Assembly: GCF_000383875.1 (NCBI RefSeq)
Contig: NZ_KB912883.1
Coordinates: forward strand, 1 to 64,000
Origin: Caldibacillus debilis DSM 16016
Lineage (GTDB): Bacteria; Bacillota; Bacilli; Bacillales; Caldibacillaceae
DNA length: 64,000 nucleotides
Direction: 5' to 3'
Both the position numbers and the translations under genes were made by a program. A model generated the notes under the pieces. That model was not told the origin of the DNA and made no database searches. It worked only from the letters and a program-made list of their open reading frames with translations. This document shows, in pieces, positions 47,701-57,436 of the stretch; the first letter of the stretch is position 1, and every line of letters begins with the position of its first letter.

Positions 47701-49083
47701 CTTTAATTCGGCCAGATTCCGGTCGTTGTATACCCCCGTGTCCAATGCTTTTGTCACGCGGCTTGTTAACAGGCCGGACACCATGCTGCCGCTGACGTTT
47801 AATGCGGTCCTGCCCATGTCGATCAGCGGTTCGACGGAAATCAGCAGGCCGACGATGGCGATCGGCAGGTTCAAAACGGAAAGGACGATCAGGGAGGCGA
47901 AGGTGGCCCCGCCGCCGACGCCGGCCACGCCGAAGGAGCTGATCATGACGACCGCGATGACGGTCAGGATAAAGCCGAGATCATGGGGATTAATCCCCAC
48001 GGAGGGAGCGACCATCACCGCCAGCATGGCCGGATAGATCCCCGCGCACCCGTTTTGCCCGATCGACAGGCTGAAGGGTCCGGCAAAATTGGCGATCGAT
48101 TCGGGAACGCCCAGCTGTTCCGTTTGCGTTTTTAAGTTTAACGGCAAGGTTCCCGCGCTGGAGCGGGAGGTAAAGGCGAAGGTCAAGGCGGGCATCGCCT
48201 TCCGCACGTAGATGAACGGATTCAACTTCGCCAAGCCGATGAGCAGCAGATGGACGGCAAACATGAGGATCAGCGCCACATAGGAAGCGACGACGAATGT
48301 CCCCAGTTTAACGATGGCGTCGAAGTCGCTGGTTGCCGTCACCTTTGCCATCAGGGCCAACACGCCGTAGGGCGTCAGGCGGAGAATCAACGTCACGATG
48401 CGCATGATGACGGCGAAGAGGGCATCGATGATCTTCGCGAACAATTCCGCTTGTTCCGGCTGTTTTCTCTTCACCCCGAGATAGGCGATTCCGATGAATG
48501 CGGCGAAAATGACGACGGCGATCGTCGAGGTCGGGCGGGTGCCGGCGAGATCCGCGAAGGGATTCGCAGGCAAAAATTCCACGATCTGGCCCGGAAGCGT
48601 CATATCTTGGATGGACCCCATCTTTTCGCTCAATTCCGCGTTCCTGGCCGCCTCCGCTTTCCCTTCGGTCAATTGGATGCCCTCCAGCTGGAAACCGAGG
48701 GCGGAAAAGACTCCGATGGCGGCGGCGATGGCCGTCGTTCCCAAAAGGATGCCGATGACGAGGAAGCTGATTTTCCCCAGGTTTTTGGTCGCGCGCAATT
48801 TCGTAAAGGCGCCGACGATCGAGATGAAGACGAGGGGCATGACGATCATTTGCAGCAGTTTCACGTAGCCGGCGCCCACGATGTTATACCAATCGATCGT
48901 CGTTAGCGTCACTTTTGAGCCGGTGCCGTACAGGGCGTGGATCATGAGCCCCAGCAATATCCCCAGTCCGAGGCCGGTGAAGACCCGCTTGGAAAAGGAG
49001 ACATGCCTTTTTTGCTGCCAAAACAAAATGCCGATGAGTGCCAATAAAATAAGAATGTTAACGATGACGAGAAGCGTGTCCAT
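47689..49083 (-). CDS. tcyP: L-cystine symporter (sodium/dicarboxylate symporter family)
   Basis: 464 aa with about nine helices and two hairpin loops. The substrate-site motifs FAFTSRSSAGTLPLN and VAGVGGGATFASLIVLSVLNLPI match TcyP of B. subtilis closely over the whole length, including the N-terminal KRHVSF...RVFTGLGLGI and VKLLQMIVMPLVF. It imports L-cystine as a sulfur source. Single gene; I saw no S-box or CymR site in the short upstream region. Confidence 0.93.
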   Translation of the reverse strand: MDTLLVIVNILILLALIGILFWQQKRHVSFSKRVFTGLGLGILLGLMIHALYGTGSKVTLTTIDWYNIVGAGYVKLLQMIVMPLVFISIVGAFTKLRATKNLGKISFLVIGILLGTTAIAAAIGVFSALGFQLEGIQLTEGKAEAARNAELSEKMGSIQDMTLPGQIVEFLPANPFADLAGTRPTSTIAVVIFAAFIGIAYLGVKRKQPEQAELFAKIIDALFAVIMRIVTLILRLTPYGVLALMAKVTATSDFDAIVKLGTFVVASYVALILMFAVHLLLIGLAKLNPFIYVRKAMPALTFAFTSRSSAGTLPLNLKTQTEQLGVPESIANFAGPFSLSIGQNGCAGIYPAMLAVMVAPSVGINPHDLGFILTVIAVVMISSFGVAGVGGGATFASLIVLSVLNLPIAIVGLLISVEPLIDMGRTALNVSGSMVSGLLTSRVTKALDTGVYNDRNLAELKVDE

Positions 49084-49252
49084 TCTTTTCCTCCTTCATT
49101 CAAATGATGAGCTTACTGCATGCAAATTATACTATAATACGGAAAATCCGATAGATAAAGTAAGAAATACGGGGAAAGACGAAGAAAAAGAATTTTGACA
49201 ACTCCCCGCTCCAAAAACGGCCCCCTCTCTTCCCCCTGGCCTCTTCCGCCCC

Positions 49253-49266
49253 TGTAAACGCTTTAA
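49253..49266 (+). promoter_or_regulatory. cre-like site upstream of the dpp operon
   Basis: TGTAAACGCTTTAA matches the cre consensus except near the right end (AA in place of CA). It lies about 160 nt before dppD and about 170 nt before tcyP on the other strand. Confidence 0.5.
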
Positions 49267-49349
49267 CCGTTAACGGAATAAAGGTAATTTCGGGAAATAT
49301 CCAAATAAACCGCGAAAAGGAAAAAATGAAATATTTCATAAAATTACAT

Positions 49350-49378
49350 ATTGATATAATAATTAAATAGTGAAATAA
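49350..49378 (+). promoter_or_regulatory. Probable promoter of the dpp operon
   Basis: TTGATA followed after 17 bp by AATAAT in an AT-rich stretch about 40 nt before the first start codon. Confidence 0.5.
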
Positions 49379-49414
49379 TATCATATATATGCAACCAGAC
49401 AAGGTGGGATGCGC

Positions 49415-50428
49415 ATGGAAAGGAAACCGATACTGCGAGTGGAAGGCCTGCAAACGTCATTTTTTACCGATGACGGCGAGATCCCGGCCGTCGACAACAT
49501 CAGTTTTCAAGTCTATCCCGGGGAAATTTTGGGCATTGTCGGCGAGTCGGGATGCGGAAAAAGCGTGACCTCCCTGTCCATCATGGGGCTTTTGCCCGCG
49601 CCCCAAGGCAAAATCAAAGCGGGGAGCATTTTCCTCGGCGATGAGGATCTGGTCAAGGCATCGGAAAAAAGGATGCGGGAAATCCGCGGCAATGAAATCG
49701 CGATGATCTTTCAGGAGCCGATGACCTCTCTAAATCCCCTGTTTAAAATCGGAAATCAGCTCATGGAAGCTTTGCGGGTACATAAAAAGGTTTCCAAAGA
49801 AGAGGCCTTCCAAAGATCCGTGGAAATGCTGCGGCTGGTCGGGCTTCCCCGGGCGGAAGAACTGATGAACGCCTATCCCCACGAACTTTCCGGCGGGATG
49901 CGGCAGCGGGTGATGATCGCCATGGCGCTCATCTGCGGCCCGAAGGTTTTGATCGCCGATGAACCGACCACCGCATTGGATGTAACGATACAGGCCCAGA
50001 TTTTGCATTTGATGAAAAGGCTGAACGAAAAATTGCATACGGCCATCTTGCTGATCACCCATGATCTTGGGGTCGTCGCCCAGGTTTGCCAACGGGTGAT
50101 CGTCATGTATGCGGGGAAGATTGTCGAGGAGGGCGACGTCCAAACCATCTTTCAAAATCCGAAACACCCGTATACAAAAGGGCTGCTGCAATCCATTCCG
50201 GATATACGGACGAAAAAAGAAAGGCTGTTTTCCATTCCCGGAAACGTTCCGAAACCGGGTTCGATCCGGCAAGGCTGCCGTTTCTACACCAGATGCATGT
50301 TCCGTGAAGAACGGTGCAGGCTGGAAGATCCTCCCTATTATGAATTAGAAAATCAGCACCGTTCCCGCTGCTGGCTGCACGAAAAGGAAGGGAAGACCGC
50401 AGATGACACCGTTGTTGCAAGTTCGTAA
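49415..50428 (+). CDS. dppD: Oligo/dipeptide ABC importer ATPase (DppD type)
   Basis: 337 aa. Walker A GESGCGKSVTS (about 41), signature LSGGMRQRV, Walker B VLIADEPTTALDVT and the C-terminal oligopeptide-transporter extension with Cys-rich CRFYTRCMF region. ATG 49415 is used because AAGGTGG at 49400-49406 is then 8 nt away. It overlaps the next ATPase gene by 26 nt. The order ATPase-ATPase-binding protein-permease-permease is typical of Dpp/App-type importers in Firmicutes. Confidence 0.92.
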   Translation: MERKPILRVEGLQTSFFTDDGEIPAVDNISFQVYPGEILGIVGESGCGKSVTSLSIMGLLPAPQGKIKAGSIFLGDEDLVKASEKRMREIRGNEIAMIFQEPMTSLNPLFKIGNQLMEALRVHKKVSKEEAFQRSVEMLRLVGLPRAEELMNAYPHELSGGMRQRVMIAMALICGPKVLIADEPTTALDVTIQAQILHLMKRLNEKLHTAILLITHDLGVVAQVCQRVIVMYAGKIVEEGDVQTIFQNPKHPYTKGLLQSIPDIRTKKERLFSIPGNVPKPGSIRQGCRFYTRCMFREERCRLEDPPYYELENQHRSRCWLHEKEGKTADDTVVASS

Positions 50429-51368
50429 CCTGAAAAAGGAATTTCCGATAAAAAAAGGCATATTTTCAAGAACGGTAGGATCCGTAAAAGCGGTAAACGA
50501 CATTTCATTTTCCGTGAATGAGGGAGAAACCTTTGCCCTGGTCGGCGAATCCGGATGCGGCAAATCGACCACCGGCAAGCTTCTGCTCCGTCTGATCGAG
50601 CCCCAGGGCGGGGAGGTGCTCTTTCAAAACGAGAATATCCTGACCTTCTCCAAAGAAAAAATGAGAAAGGCCCGCCGCCATATGCAGATGGTGTTCCAAG
50701 ACCCGTTTGCATCCTTGAATCCGCGGCAAACGGTGGAACGGATTTTGGAAGAGCCGCTTATCGTCCATAACATCGGGACCGCGAAGGAAAGGAAACAAAA
50801 GGTCTATGAAATGCTGGAAATCGTCGGCCTGCAAAAGGAGCACGGGAAACGCTACCCCCACCAATTCAGCGGCGGGCAGCGGCAGCGGATCGGCATCGCC
50901 CGCGCCCTCATGACCAATCCGAAGCTCATCGTGGCCGACGAACCGGTTTCCGCCCTGGACGTGTCCATCCAGTCGCAAATTTTGAATCTGTTAAAAGATT
51001 TGCAGAAACAATTTCAATTGACCTATATATTCATCTCCCATGACCTGGGCGTCGTCCGCCACATCAGCGACCGGGTCGGCGTCATGTACCTGGGGCATAT
51101 GGTGGAAATGGCGGACAGCGAAAAGCTGTATGCGGAACCCCTTCATCCGTATACGAAGGCGCTCCTGGACGCCGTTCCGATCGCCGATCCGAATGTGGAG
51201 CGGGAAGTGATCACCATCAAAGGGGAGCTCCCGAGCCCCGCCAACCCGCCTTCCGGGTGCGTCTTCCACACCCGTTGCGCCCAGTGCATGGAGATTTGCA
51301 AAAAAGCGAAGCCCGAATGGAAGGAAGTCAAGCCCGGGCATTATGTCGCCTGCCATCTTTATTCCTGA
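50403..51368 (+). CDS. dppF: Oligo/dipeptide ABC importer ATPase (DppF/OppF type)
   Basis: 321 aa. Walker A GESGCGKSTTG (about 45), FSGGQRQRIGIARAL signature, Walker B LIVADEPVSALDVS and the C-terminal GCVFHTRC motif that may hold an iron-sulfur or structural Cys cluster. Forms the second nucleotide-binding subunit with DppD. Confidence 0.92.
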   Translation: MTPLLQVRNLKKEFPIKKGIFSRTVGSVKAVNDISFSVNEGETFALVGESGCGKSTTGKLLLRLIEPQGGEVLFQNENILTFSKEKMRKARRHMQMVFQDPFASLNPRQTVERILEEPLIVHNIGTAKERKQKVYEMLEIVGLQKEHGKRYPHQFSGGQRQRIGIARALMTNPKLIVADEPVSALDVSIQSQILNLLKDLQKQFQLTYIFISHDLGVVRHISDRVGVMYLGHMVEMADSEKLYAEPLHPYTKALLDAVPIADPNVEREVITIKGELPSPANPPSGCVFHTRCAQCMEICKKAKPEWKEVKPGHYVACHLYS

Positions 51369-51428
51369 CATGAATTTCGGGTTCAATTGAGAAATTCATA
51401 TAAATATCAACAGTAAAGGGGGATTTGT

Positions 51429-53027
51429 ATGAAAAGAAAGAAGCATGTTGTCCTATTCATCGCACTAATGCTGGTATTTTCCTCGTTTCTTGCAGCATGC
51501 GGCAAAAAAGAATCGGGAGGGGGACAAGAAGAGGAGAAGCCGACGGAATTGGTGTTCGGCCGCGGCGGGGATTCCACTTCCCTCGATCCGGCGGAAACCA
51601 CCGAAGGGGAAGCCTTTAAAGTTACGGAGAACATTTACGAAAAGCTCATCAATTTCAAAGAACAGAGCACGGAATTGGAACCCGGCCTGGCGACGGATTG
51701 GGAGGTTTCCGATGACGGCCTGACCTACACCTTCCAACTGCGTCAAGGGGTGAAATTCCACGACGGAACGGATTTTAACGCTGAAGCGGTGGTGTTCAAC
51801 TTTAACCGCTGGATAGAAGGAAACCAAGGAAAAAGCGGCGACGAAATTCCTTTCCCCTACTTCCAATCCCAATTCGGCGACAACATTGAATCGGTGACGG
51901 CGACGGGAGAATATGAAGTCCAATTCAAATTGAAACGGCCGCAAGCGGTATTTTTGAAAAACCTGGCCATGTCGCCCTTTGCCATCGCCAGCCCGGCTGC
52001 GATTCAAAAGTACGGGGATAAATTCAACGAAAACCCTGTGGGGACCGGGCCTTACAAATTCGTGGAATGGAAGCGGAACGACCGGATTGTCCTCGAAAAA
52101 TTTGATGATTATTGGGATTCCGGATATCCGAAAATCGACCGGATCATCTTCCGTTGCATCCCCGATAACTCGGCCCGTTTGAACGCGCTGAAGACCGGGG
52201 AAGTGGATTTGATCGACGGCGTCAATTACACCGACGTCAAACAAATTGAATCGGACAGCAATCTGCAGCTGATCCCCCGTCCCTCGTTGAACGTCGCATA
52301 CGTCGGTTTGACGGTGACGAGGGGGCCGCTGAAAAATCAAAAGGTCCGCCAGGCGTTGAACCACGCCGTCGACAAAGAAGCGATCATCCAATCCTTCTAC
52401 GAAGGGTATGCGGAACCCGCGAAGAACCCGATGCCGCCGGTCGTCGCCGGCTATAACGACGAGATCCAAGACTATGAATTTGACCTGGAAAAAGCGAAAC
52501 AGCTCCTCGCCGAAGCCGGCTATCCGAACGGCTTTGAAATCAAACTGTGGGCGATGCCGGTGCCCCGGCCGTATATGCCGGACGGACGGAAAGTCGCCGA
52601 AGCGATCAAGTCCAATTGGGAAAAGATCGGCGTGAAGACGGAGATCGTGTCGATGGAGTGGGGAACCTATCTGGAAAAACTGGCGGCAGGGGAAGCGGAC
52701 GCCTTCATGCTCGGCTGGACCGGGGATAACGGAGACGCCGACAACTTCCTGTATGTCCTCTTGGATAAGGACAACGTCGGCACGAACAACTATACCTATT
52801 ACTCCAACGACGAACTGCATGAGATTTTGATCCAGGCCCAAACCGAATCCGATGAAAACAAACGGAACGAATTGTATAAGAAAGCCCAGGAAATCATCAA
52901 AGAAGACGCGCCTTGGATCCCGCTCGTTCACTCCGAGCCGCTGCTTACGGCAAGAAAGGATTTGGTCAATTTCAAACCCCATCCGACCGGTTCCGACCGT
53001 TTGCACATGGTGGAATTCAGCAAATAA
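51429..53027 (+). CDS. dppA: Peptide-binding lipoprotein of the ABC importer (DppA/OppA family)
   Basis: 532 aa SBP family 5 protein. A lipoprotein signal peptide runs from KRKKHVV through a hydrophobic stretch to the lipobox LAAC (Cys at about 24), followed by a Gly/Glu linker. Mature motifs: SLDPAETTEGEAFKVTENIYEKL and VGTGPYKFVEW. It captures peptides outside the membrane. A 60-nt gap with AGTAAAGGGGG ribosome site separates it from dppF. Binding specificity (di- versus oligopeptide) is uncertain. Confidence 0.92.
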   Translation: MKRKKHVVLFIALMLVFSSFLAACGKKESGGGQEEEKPTELVFGRGGDSTSLDPAETTEGEAFKVTENIYEKLINFKEQSTELEPGLATDWEVSDDGLTYTFQLRQGVKFHDGTDFNAEAVVFNFNRWIEGNQGKSGDEIPFPYFQSQFGDNIESVTATGEYEVQFKLKRPQAVFLKNLAMSPFAIASPAAIQKYGDKFNENPVGTGPYKFVEWKRNDRIVLEKFDDYWDSGYPKIDRIIFRCIPDNSARLNALKTGEVDLIDGVNYTDVKQIESDSNLQLIPRPSLNVAYVGLTVTRGPLKNQKVRQALNHAVDKEAIIQSFYEGYAEPAKNPMPPVVAGYNDEIQDYEFDLEKAKQLLAEAGYPNGFEIKLWAMPVPRPYMPDGRKVAEAIKSNWEKIGVKTEIVSMEWGTYLEKLAAGEADAFMLGWTGDNGDADNFLYVLLDKDNVGTNNYTYYSNDELHEILIQAQTESDENKRNELYKKAQEIIKEDAPWIPLVHSEPLLTARKDLVNFKPHPTGSDRLHMVEFSK

Positions 53028-53069
53028 CGGATGGCGGTTGAAGGAGAGGCAAAGGAGAAAAGCGGACGG

Positions 53070-53100
53070 AAAAGGGAGAATTCGATCTCTCCCTTTTCTG
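53070..53100 (+). terminator. Hairpin between dppA and dppB
   Basis: AAAAGGGAGA (53070-53079) pairs with TCTCCCTTTT (53088-53097). Probably a partial terminator or stabiliser that raises dppA transcript level relative to the permeases. Confidence 0.75.
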
Positions 53101-53161
53101 CTTCCATATGCCGATCAATAACAAGGCGGGAACGTCTCAACGAAAGAAGGAAGGGAAACGC

Positions 53162-54166
53162 ATGTACGCATACATTATTCGGCGCCTTCTCATGTTAATT
53201 CCCGTATTGTTCGGTTTGACCCTCATCGTCTTTTTCATGATACGCGCCATTCCCGGCGATCCGGCCCAAATCATTTTGGGCCAGGCGGCGACGGAAGAAT
53301 CGATCGAGGCGCTGAACAAGAAACTGGGATTGGACAAGCCCTGGTATGTCCAATACGTTAACTATTTGAACGACCTTTTGCACGGGGACCTCGGCGATTC
53401 CATCCGCACCAATTCCCCGATCTCCGAGCAAATTTGGCCCTATTTGGCGGCCACCTTCGAACTGTCGGTGGTGGCCATGCTCATCGCCGTCTTTATCGGG
53501 GTGAACGCGGGAATAATCAGCGCCTGGTACCAAAATTCCTGGTTCGATTACATCGTCATGCTCCTCGCTCTGATCGGGGTTTCCATGCCGATCTTTTGGC
53601 TCGGCTTGATGGAACAATGGGTTTTTGCCGTCCAGCTGGACTGGCTGCCGACGGGCGGCCGGGAGAATGTCCGTGATCCCATCGAACCGATTACCCATTT
53701 GTACCTTTTGGATTCGCTCCTGCAGGGGGATATGGCCAAATTTTCGGATGTTTTGCAGCATTTGATCCTTCCCGCGGCGGCGCTGGCCACCATCCCGATG
53801 GCGATCATCGCCCGGATCACCCGGTCGAGCATGCTGGAAGTCATGCGGACCGATTATGTAAGGACGGCAAGGGCAAAGGGATTGCGCATGTTTTGGGTCG
53901 TCTATAAACATTCCTTGAAAAATGCCATCATCCCGATCCTTACCGTCATCGGGCTGCAATTCGGCCTGCTGTTGGGAGGGGCGATCCTGACGGAAACGAT
54001 TTTCAGCTGGCCGGGAATCGGCAGATACATCTACGATGCGATCAACTATCGGGACTACCCGGTCATTCAATCGGGAATCTTGATCATCGCGCTGTTCTTT
54101 GTCCTGATCAATTTGATTACGGATATTTTGTATGCGGTCATCGACCCCCGCATCAAGTACCGGTGA
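53162..54166 (+). CDS. dppB: Peptide ABC importer permease (DppB/OppB type)
   Basis: 334 aa with six helices. The N-terminus YIIRRLLMLIPVLFGLTLIVFFMIRAIPGDP is the family signature, and the EAA loop near residue 240 reads RTDYVRTARAKGLRMFWVV. ATG 53162 follows GGAAGGGAAACGC; the frame upstream to 53108 is non-coding. Confidence 0.93.
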   Translation: MYAYIIRRLLMLIPVLFGLTLIVFFMIRAIPGDPAQIILGQAATEESIEALNKKLGLDKPWYVQYVNYLNDLLHGDLGDSIRTNSPISEQIWPYLAATFELSVVAMLIAVFIGVNAGIISAWYQNSWFDYIVMLLALIGVSMPIFWLGLMEQWVFAVQLDWLPTGGRENVRDPIEPITHLYLLDSLLQGDMAKFSDVLQHLILPAAALATIPMAIIARITRSSMLEVMRTDYVRTARAKGLRMFWVVYKHSLKNAIIPILTVIGLQFGLLLGGAILTETIFSWPGIGRYIYDAINYRDYPVIQSGILIIALFFVLINLITDILYAVIDPRIKYR

Positions 54167-54212
54167 TCTTCGGACTGACAAAACATACGGCTAAAGAAGC
54201 AGGTGAGGCAAA

Positions 54213-55112
54213 ATGGCGGAAATTGCACCGAATCAAGACGCGGTTGTCCTTTCCGGACCGGAGGCTGCCGTCTCCCCGTGGCGGGAAGCCTGGCGGACGT
54301 TCCGCAAAAATAAACTGGCCATGCTGGGGTTGTTTATCGTCCTGTTTTTTGTTTGCATCGCCCTTTTCGCCCCCTTCATCGCCAAGGAGGGAATCGATGA
54401 ACAAAAGCTGACGGAAGCCCGCCTTCAGAGCCCTTCCGCAGAATATTGGTTCGGAACGGACGATTTCGGAAGGGATATTTTCTCCCGGGTGGTTTACGGG
54501 GCGAGAATTTCGTTGACCGTCGGGTTTTTCTCCGTGATCGGGTCGATTATTGTCGGCTGTTTTCTCGGAATCATTGCCGGTTATTACGGCGGGATCATCG
54601 ACGGCATCATTTCCAGATTTTTTGACATCCTTTTGGCGTTCCCGAGCATCTTGCTCGCCATCGGCATCGTCGCCGTTTTGGGCCCGTCCCTGCGCAATGC
54701 GCTCATTGCCATCGCCGTCGTCAATGTGCCGAACTTCGGCCGGTTGATCCGTTCCCGGGTTTTGAGCGTCAAGGAAGAAGAATATATCCTGGCCGCCCGG
54801 TCCATCGGCATGAAGGATTCCCGGATTCTCCTGCACCATATCCTGCCGAACAGCATGGCTCCGATTATCGTGCAAGGGACTTTGGCCATTGCCACGGCCA
54901 TCATTGAAGCGGCCGCCTTGGGATTTCTGGGGCTCGGGGCCCAGCCGCCCCAGCCGGAATGGGGGAAAATGTTGGCCGATTCCAAAGACTTTTTAACGAA
55001 CGCCCCGTGGACGATGATCTTCCCCGGGCTGGCCATCATGCTGACCGTTCTCGGATTCAACCTGCTGGGGGACGGGCTTCGCGACGCTTTGGATCCGAGG
55101 ATGAAAACTTAA
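54213..55112 (+). CDS. dppC: Peptide ABC importer permease (DppC/OppC type)
   Basis: 299 aa with five or six helices. The N-terminal extension WREAWRTFRKNKLAMLGLFI, the FGTDDFGRDIFSRVVYGARISL motif and the EAA loop EEYILAARSIGMKDSRILLHHILPN identify DppC. ATG 54213 follows AGGTGAGGCAAA. Last gene of the importer. Confidence 0.93.
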   Translation: MAEIAPNQDAVVLSGPEAAVSPWREAWRTFRKNKLAMLGLFIVLFFVCIALFAPFIAKEGIDEQKLTEARLQSPSAEYWFGTDDFGRDIFSRVVYGARISLTVGFFSVIGSIIVGCFLGIIAGYYGGIIDGIISRFFDILLAFPSILLAIGIVAVLGPSLRNALIAIAVVNVPNFGRLIRSRVLSVKEEEYILAARSIGMKDSRILLHHILPNSMAPIIVQGTLAIATAIIEAAALGFLGLGAQPPQPEWGKMLADSKDFLTNAPWTMIFPGLAIMLTVLGFNLLGDGLRDALDPRMKT

Positions 55113-55115
55113 CGG

Positions 55116-55152
55116 CACCCGGTGTTGCCCGATCCCGGCACCCGGGTTTTGC
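55116..55152 (+). terminator. Terminator of the dpp operon
   Basis: ACCCGGTG pairs with CACCCGGGT (one bulge), followed by TTTT, four nucleotides after the dppC stop. Confidence 0.75.
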
Positions 55153-55508
55153 GCGGCTGCCGCCTGGAATCTTTTCGGATTTCCCGGCGGCTTATTCTTT
55201 TTCCGGGAGAGAAGGATTGCCACCTTCCCGGGAAGGTCCGGCCGGCACGGCGAGTGGTCTTGGCAACAAGGTGCGGGAACAAAGAGAAAATGGCGTCCCT
55301 TTGATTCCTGCGGCCTAACTTTTGCCGGGATTTCCGGAAAGGGACGGGCTGGTCTTTTTACGGATGGCATTGGGTTCGGAGTGCCGCGAACCGGAGCCCG
55401 GCGCCCCGAAAAAGGGGGCTCCCGCCTCGGACGGGAGTGCCGCAAACGGAGGCGGATTAAGGCGAGGGCTCCCGGGAAAATTTATCTCCCATACATGGGA
55501 ATTTGCCA
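55153..55508. other. 355-nt gap without a gene
   Basis: GC-rich with no recognisable gene or RNA. A GGGCTCCCGG-type inverted stretch occurs near 55410-55475. Confidence 0.3.
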
Positions 55509-55556
55509 TTGCAAAAACTACTAACATTAGTTATATTAAAACTAACACAATTAGTT
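55509..55556 (+). promoter_or_regulatory. Promoter flanked by two inverted repeats, probable TetR operators
   Basis: TTGCAA (55509-55514) and TATATT (55532-55537) are 17 bp apart. ACTAACATTAGT (55520-55531) sits between them and AACTAA...TTAGTT (55540-55556) just after. Both share the ACTAA/TTAGT half-site, so they are likely two sites for the TetR-type regulator encoded two genes on. Confidence 0.7.
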
Positions 55557-55565
55557 TAAAGGGAA

Positions 55566-56282
55566 GTGAGCCACTTGCGAATCGTCCGCAAACATACGGT
55601 TTTCCAGCTGACATTTTTGCCGCGCCTTTTCCCCGTCAATTGTTACTTGGTAGATGAGCCGGACGGACTGACCTTGATTGACGCCGCCCTGCCCTACAGC
55701 GCGAAAGGCATTTTAAAGGCGGCCGAAACCATCGGAAAACCGATCACCCGCATCCTTCTCACCCACGCGCACCAAGATCATGTGGGGGCCCTTGATGGGC
55801 TGAAACGGATTCTTCCCGATGCGCCCGTCTTTGTTTCGGAACGGGACGCCCGGTTAATGGCCGGGGACAGGTCGTTGGATCCGGAAGAACCGAATACGCC
55901 GATTCGCGGCGGAGTGCCCAAAAACCTGCGGACACGGGCGGATGTTTTGCTGAAGGAAGGGGACCGGATCGGCTCCCTGCTCGTGATTGCCACGCCGGGG
56001 CATACGCCCGGTTCGATGTCCTTTCTCGACACGCGCAACCGCGCCTGCATCGTCGGGGACGCGTTTCAGACAAGAGGGGGGATCGCGGTATCTGGACAGG
56101 TTCGGCCATGGTTCCCCTTCCCGGCAATGGCCACATGGAATAAGGAAATGGCGCTCAAAAGCGCATGCAAAATACGGGAGCACCGCCCTTCGCTGCTGGC
56201 GGCGGGGCATGGCGGCATGTTGGAACAGCCGGGTCCGGCGATCGACCGTGCCATCGCCGAAGCCGAACGGCGTTTTCGGTGA
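55566..56282 (+). CDS. MBL-fold metallo-hydrolase
   Basis: 238 aa if GTG 55566 is used; TTG 55575 (better spaced from the purine-rich AAAGGGAAGTGAG) would give 235. Zinc ligands: HxHxDH in LTHAHQDHVGA (about 65), His in TPGHTPGSMSF (about 150), Asp in IVGDAF (about 165) and His near AAGHGGML. It resembles general MBL hydrolases (lactonase or thioesterase class); the substrate is unknown. Controlled by the TetR gene downstream. Confidence 0.82.
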   Translation: MSHLRIVRKHTVFQLTFLPRLFPVNCYLVDEPDGLTLIDAALPYSAKGILKAAETIGKPITRILLTHAHQDHVGALDGLKRILPDAPVFVSERDARLMAGDRSLDPEEPNTPIRGGVPKNLRTRADVLLKEGDRIGSLLVIATPGHTPGSMSFLDTRNRACIVGDAFQTRGGIAVSGQVRPWFPFPAMATWNKEMALKSACKIREHRPSLLAAGHGGMLEQPGPAIDRAIAEAERRFR

Positions 56283-56375
56283 TTGCGGCGGAGGGTTGCC
56301 CTTCTTTGGCGGAATCCTGTCCGCCGAAACCGTACCGCGCTTTAAACGAGCCCTTGCGGGAAAGGAGGGACGCAG

Positions 56376-56942
56376 ATGTCACCGAAGATCGGTTTGGATA
56401 TGGCAAAGATCCTGCAAACAGCAACGGACATTGCCGATAAGGACGGACTGGAAGGCGTGACCCTGGCCGCGTTGGCGAAAAGGCTCGGCGTCCGCCCCCC
56501 TTCCTTGTACAACCACATCGATGGATTGCAAGGTTTACGGAAACAGCTCGCCCTTTACGGCCTCGAACAGCTTCACCGCGCCTTGGCGGAAGCGGCCATC
56601 GGGCGTTCCGGCGACGATGCGGTGCATGCCCTTGGCAAAGCTTATGTAACCTTCGTCCGCACCCACCCCGGCCTGTATGAAGCAACCATGCAAGCCCCCG
56701 ATCCGCTGGATCCGGATATACAACGTGCAGGCCGGTCGATTGTGGATCTGACCATGCGCGTGCTTCGGGCATACCATCTTGATGACGAAACGGCTCTGCA
56801 TGCCGTGCGCGGTTTCCGAAGCATGTTCCATGGATTCGCATCCTTGGAACAGAAAGGGGAATTTAGAATCCGCCTCGACCATGACGCGACGCTCCGGTTT
56901 CTGATCGACACGTTCCTGGCGGGTCTTCGGAAAAAACCGTGA
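56376..56942 (+). CDS. TetR-family regulator with WHG-type C-terminal domain
   Basis: 188 aa. HTH in the first 50 residues (GVTLAALAKRLGVRPPSLYNHIDGLQGLRKQL). The C-terminal ligand domain contains YVTFVRTHPGLYEATM and GFRSMFHGFASLE, typical of the WHG subfamily. It follows the MBL hydrolase by 93 nt on the same strand and probably represses the unit through the paired sites at 55520-55556. ATG 56376 follows GGAAAGGAGGGACGCAG. Confidence 0.85.
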   Translation: MSPKIGLDMAKILQTATDIADKDGLEGVTLAALAKRLGVRPPSLYNHIDGLQGLRKQLALYGLEQLHRALAEAAIGRSGDDAVHALGKAYVTFVRTHPGLYEATMQAPDPLDPDIQRAGRSIVDLTMRVLRAYHLDDETALHAVRGFRSMFHGFASLEQKGEFRIRLDHDATLRFLIDTFLAGLRKKP

Positions 56943-57436
56943 AACCCCCGGCGCGGATCCGCCCGAAAAATTGAGAAACGATGAGTGGCCGCCAAAATTT
57001 TTTTTGCGGACCGGCTGCAAAATGCGACGGTTCCCATCCTTCAAGGATCCGATTGTTCCTGCCAAGGGGATCCCCAACAGGAGGGAAAATGATGTTCCCG
57101 CTTGATTTCCGGCCGTCTGTTTCCCGCTCCTCTCCTTTTTGGCGGGTTCCGCTTCGAAAGCGGTATGAAGCCATTTTCGGACGGGCCGACGGGCGGCTTT
57201 AGGCGGACCGGAAGCAGAAATCGGCATCCATCGGATGGAAAAAAGGGGGGCGGATTTGAAGCGAAACCGGATGCTGACGTGCACCGGATGAAAAAGCGTT
57301 TTCAAAACGGGCGGAAACGGGCCCGAACCCTTGCGCCGGCTGCGGCCGGACGCCCTGCAACGGGAAATGGAAATCGGAAACTATGATATAATATAATGGT
57401 ATAATAAACGGTAATAATAAAAAGGAAAAAGGATTG
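56943..57436. other. 490-nt gap before the CNNM gene
   Basis: No gene recognised. The last 60 nt turn AT-rich with overlapping TATAAT boxes (about 57385-57410), which should supply the promoter of the CNNM gene; no clear -35 was found. Confidence 0.4.

Noticed and set aside
51465-53006. A 513-codon open frame antisense to dppA
   Set aside because: Shadow of the lipoprotein gene; the sense frame has a lipobox and clear SBP motifs.
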